From contig NZ_JAMWZB010000005.1 in assembly GCF_024305035.1 (NCBI RefSeq), positions 1 through 64,000 of the forward strand: a DNA stretch of 64,000 bases, written 5' to 3'. The stretch comes from Algoriphagus sp. Lineage in GTDB: Bacteria; Bacteroidota; Bacteroidia; Cytophagales; Cyclobacteriaceae. The position numbers and the translations under genes are program-made. Positions 63,248-64,000 of this stretch are shown piece after piece (position 1 is the stretch's first letter; the number at the start of each line of letters is the position of its first letter). A model generated the notes under the pieces. That model worked only from the letters and a program-made list of their open reading frames with translations, had not been told where the DNA came from and searched no databases.

Positions 63248-64000
63248 ATGTACTACCGATTGAATCGAGTAGGTAGGATGTTGGGCATTACTTTGCTCTT
63301 GATATCATCTGCATGCTCGCCCTATTACTACCAGCCGTTTAATAACCGCGATGCCAGGCTTGGTCCTGAAACTCCCATGAAAAAAGAGCTTCAAGAATTG
63401 CCTGAGCCCAAGGAACCCATTTATGTGGCCGTCTATAAATTTCGTGATCAAACCGGGCAATATAAGGAGTCCAATGTAGGAGCAAGTTGGTCCACCGCAG
63501 TCACGCAAGGCGCTACTAATATTTTGATTCGTGCCTTGGAAGAGTCGGGTTGGTTTGTTCCCATTGAGCGGGAAAATATTTCCAATTTGTTGAATGAGCG
63601 AAAAATTATTCGATCCAGTCGCGAACAGTACGAGGGAAGTAATAATGTATTGCTCCCACCATTACTCTTTGCAGGAGTTTTGCTTGAAGGAGGCATTGTC
63701 TCCTATGAGACCAATGTCTATACCGGAGGAGCAGGACTTCGTTACTTTGGGGCAGATGCTTCTTCCCAGTACCGGGAAGACCGGATTAGCATTTACCTTC
63801 GAGCAATTTCTACCAATAATGGTAAAATCCTTAAAACGGTTTATACTACCAAATCCATTCTTTCTCAAGAGGTTTCAGCAGGCCTTTTTCGGTACGTCAA
63901 ATTTAGACGGCTTCTGGAAGCTGAGACGGGTTATACGTACAATGAGCCTCGTGAAATGGCCATCATTGAAGCCATCGAAAAGGCGGTTCACAGCCTAGTG
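63248..64000 (+). CDS. csgG: CsgG curli secretion channel, 3' end beyond the window
   Basis: CsgG is the outer-membrane nonameric curli pore. The first 251 codons are present and still open at the window edge. A lipobox (LISSACS, Cys23) follows a signal peptide. Family motifs are YVAVYKFRDQTGQYKESN, YSTAVTQGA-like WSTAVTQGATNILIRALEESGWFVPIERENISNLLNERKIIR, and the two channel-loop strands around GGAGLRYFGADASSQYREDRISIYLRAIST. It is the last gene seen of csgE-F-G. E. coli CsgG has 277 residues, so perhaps tens of codons are missing here. Confidence 0.95.
   Translation, partial: MYYRLNRVGRMLGITLLLISSACSPYYYQPFNNRDARLGPETPMKKELQELPEPKEPIYVAVYKFRDQTGQYKESNVGASWSTAVTQGATNILIRALEESGWFVPIERENISNLLNERKIIRSSREQYEGSNNVLLPPLLFAGVLLEGGIVSYETNVYTGGAGLRYFGADASSQYREDRISIYLRAISTNNGKILKTVYTTKSILSQEVSAGLFRYVKFRRLLEAETGYTYNEPREMAIIEAIEKAVHSLV

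Overview
The window looks like a chromosomal segment of a Bacteroidota bacterium, most likely a Cytophagales member of the Cyclobacteriaceae type (Algoriphagus-like). The basis is moderate GC with AT-rich spacers, few Shine-Dalgarno sequences, several -7 elements of the form TAnnTTTG, a complete SUF operon, proteins typical of the phylum (S9 and M14 peptidases, DUF1080, a leucine-rich-repeat surface protein) and a curli secretion locus. Genus is inference. No rRNA, tRNA, prophage, insertion sequence or CRISPR array was found.

Positions 1-8300 (minus strand) hold citrate synthase, then an Fe-S assembly operon sufB-C-D-S-E-sufT ending in a bacilliredoxin, with an Lrp/AsnC regulator upstream. 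Positions 8.8-17.3 kb hold a TonB-like secreted protein, an M14 carboxypeptidase and an S9 peptidase in tandem, a DUF1080 lectin/hydrolase, a decayed YpfJ-type zinc metallopeptidase pseudogene interrupted by three tandem ~90-bp repeats, and a double universal stress protein. Positions 17.6-22.5 kb hold a possible structured element, a flippase, and the ferrous iron operon feoA-feoB plus a 38-residue FeoB-associated Cys-rich protein.

Positions 22.6-28.4 kb are a sulfide/sulfur module: sulfide:quinone oxidoreductase, a Crp/Fnr regulator with a C-x5-CC cluster, a universal stress protein, a TauE/SafE exporter, a sterol-desaturase-like membrane hydroxylase, a small membrane protein and a rhodanese. 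The sqr, usp, tauE and rhodanese promoters each carry a 14-bp GTGAC-type site centred about 30 bp upstream of a -7 element, so a previously unrecorded local regulon is predicted here. This is the strongest novel signal in the window.

Positions 28.7-40.2 kb are a mixed housekeeping region: TIGR03643, photolyase/cryptochrome and DUF2256 genes, a TPR protein, a second Lrp, a NUDIX enzyme, a MATE pump, an M24 peptidase, an MFS transporter, and prfB with its programmed +1 frameshift. Positions 40.7-56.2 kb carry exopolysaccharide genes (Wza-like, Wzc-like, WecA-like, and aminotransferase, sugar transferase and dehydratase of the Pgl type). These are split by a four-gene operon of unknown function that ends in an 817-residue LRR protein with a repeated Trp-rich module. 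Positions 56.5-59.9 kb hold a flavoprotein and a DnaQ exonuclease/GIY-YIG fusion. Positions 60.2-64.0 kb hold two curlin-repeat subunits, csgE, csgF and the first 251 codons of csgG, which runs off the window.
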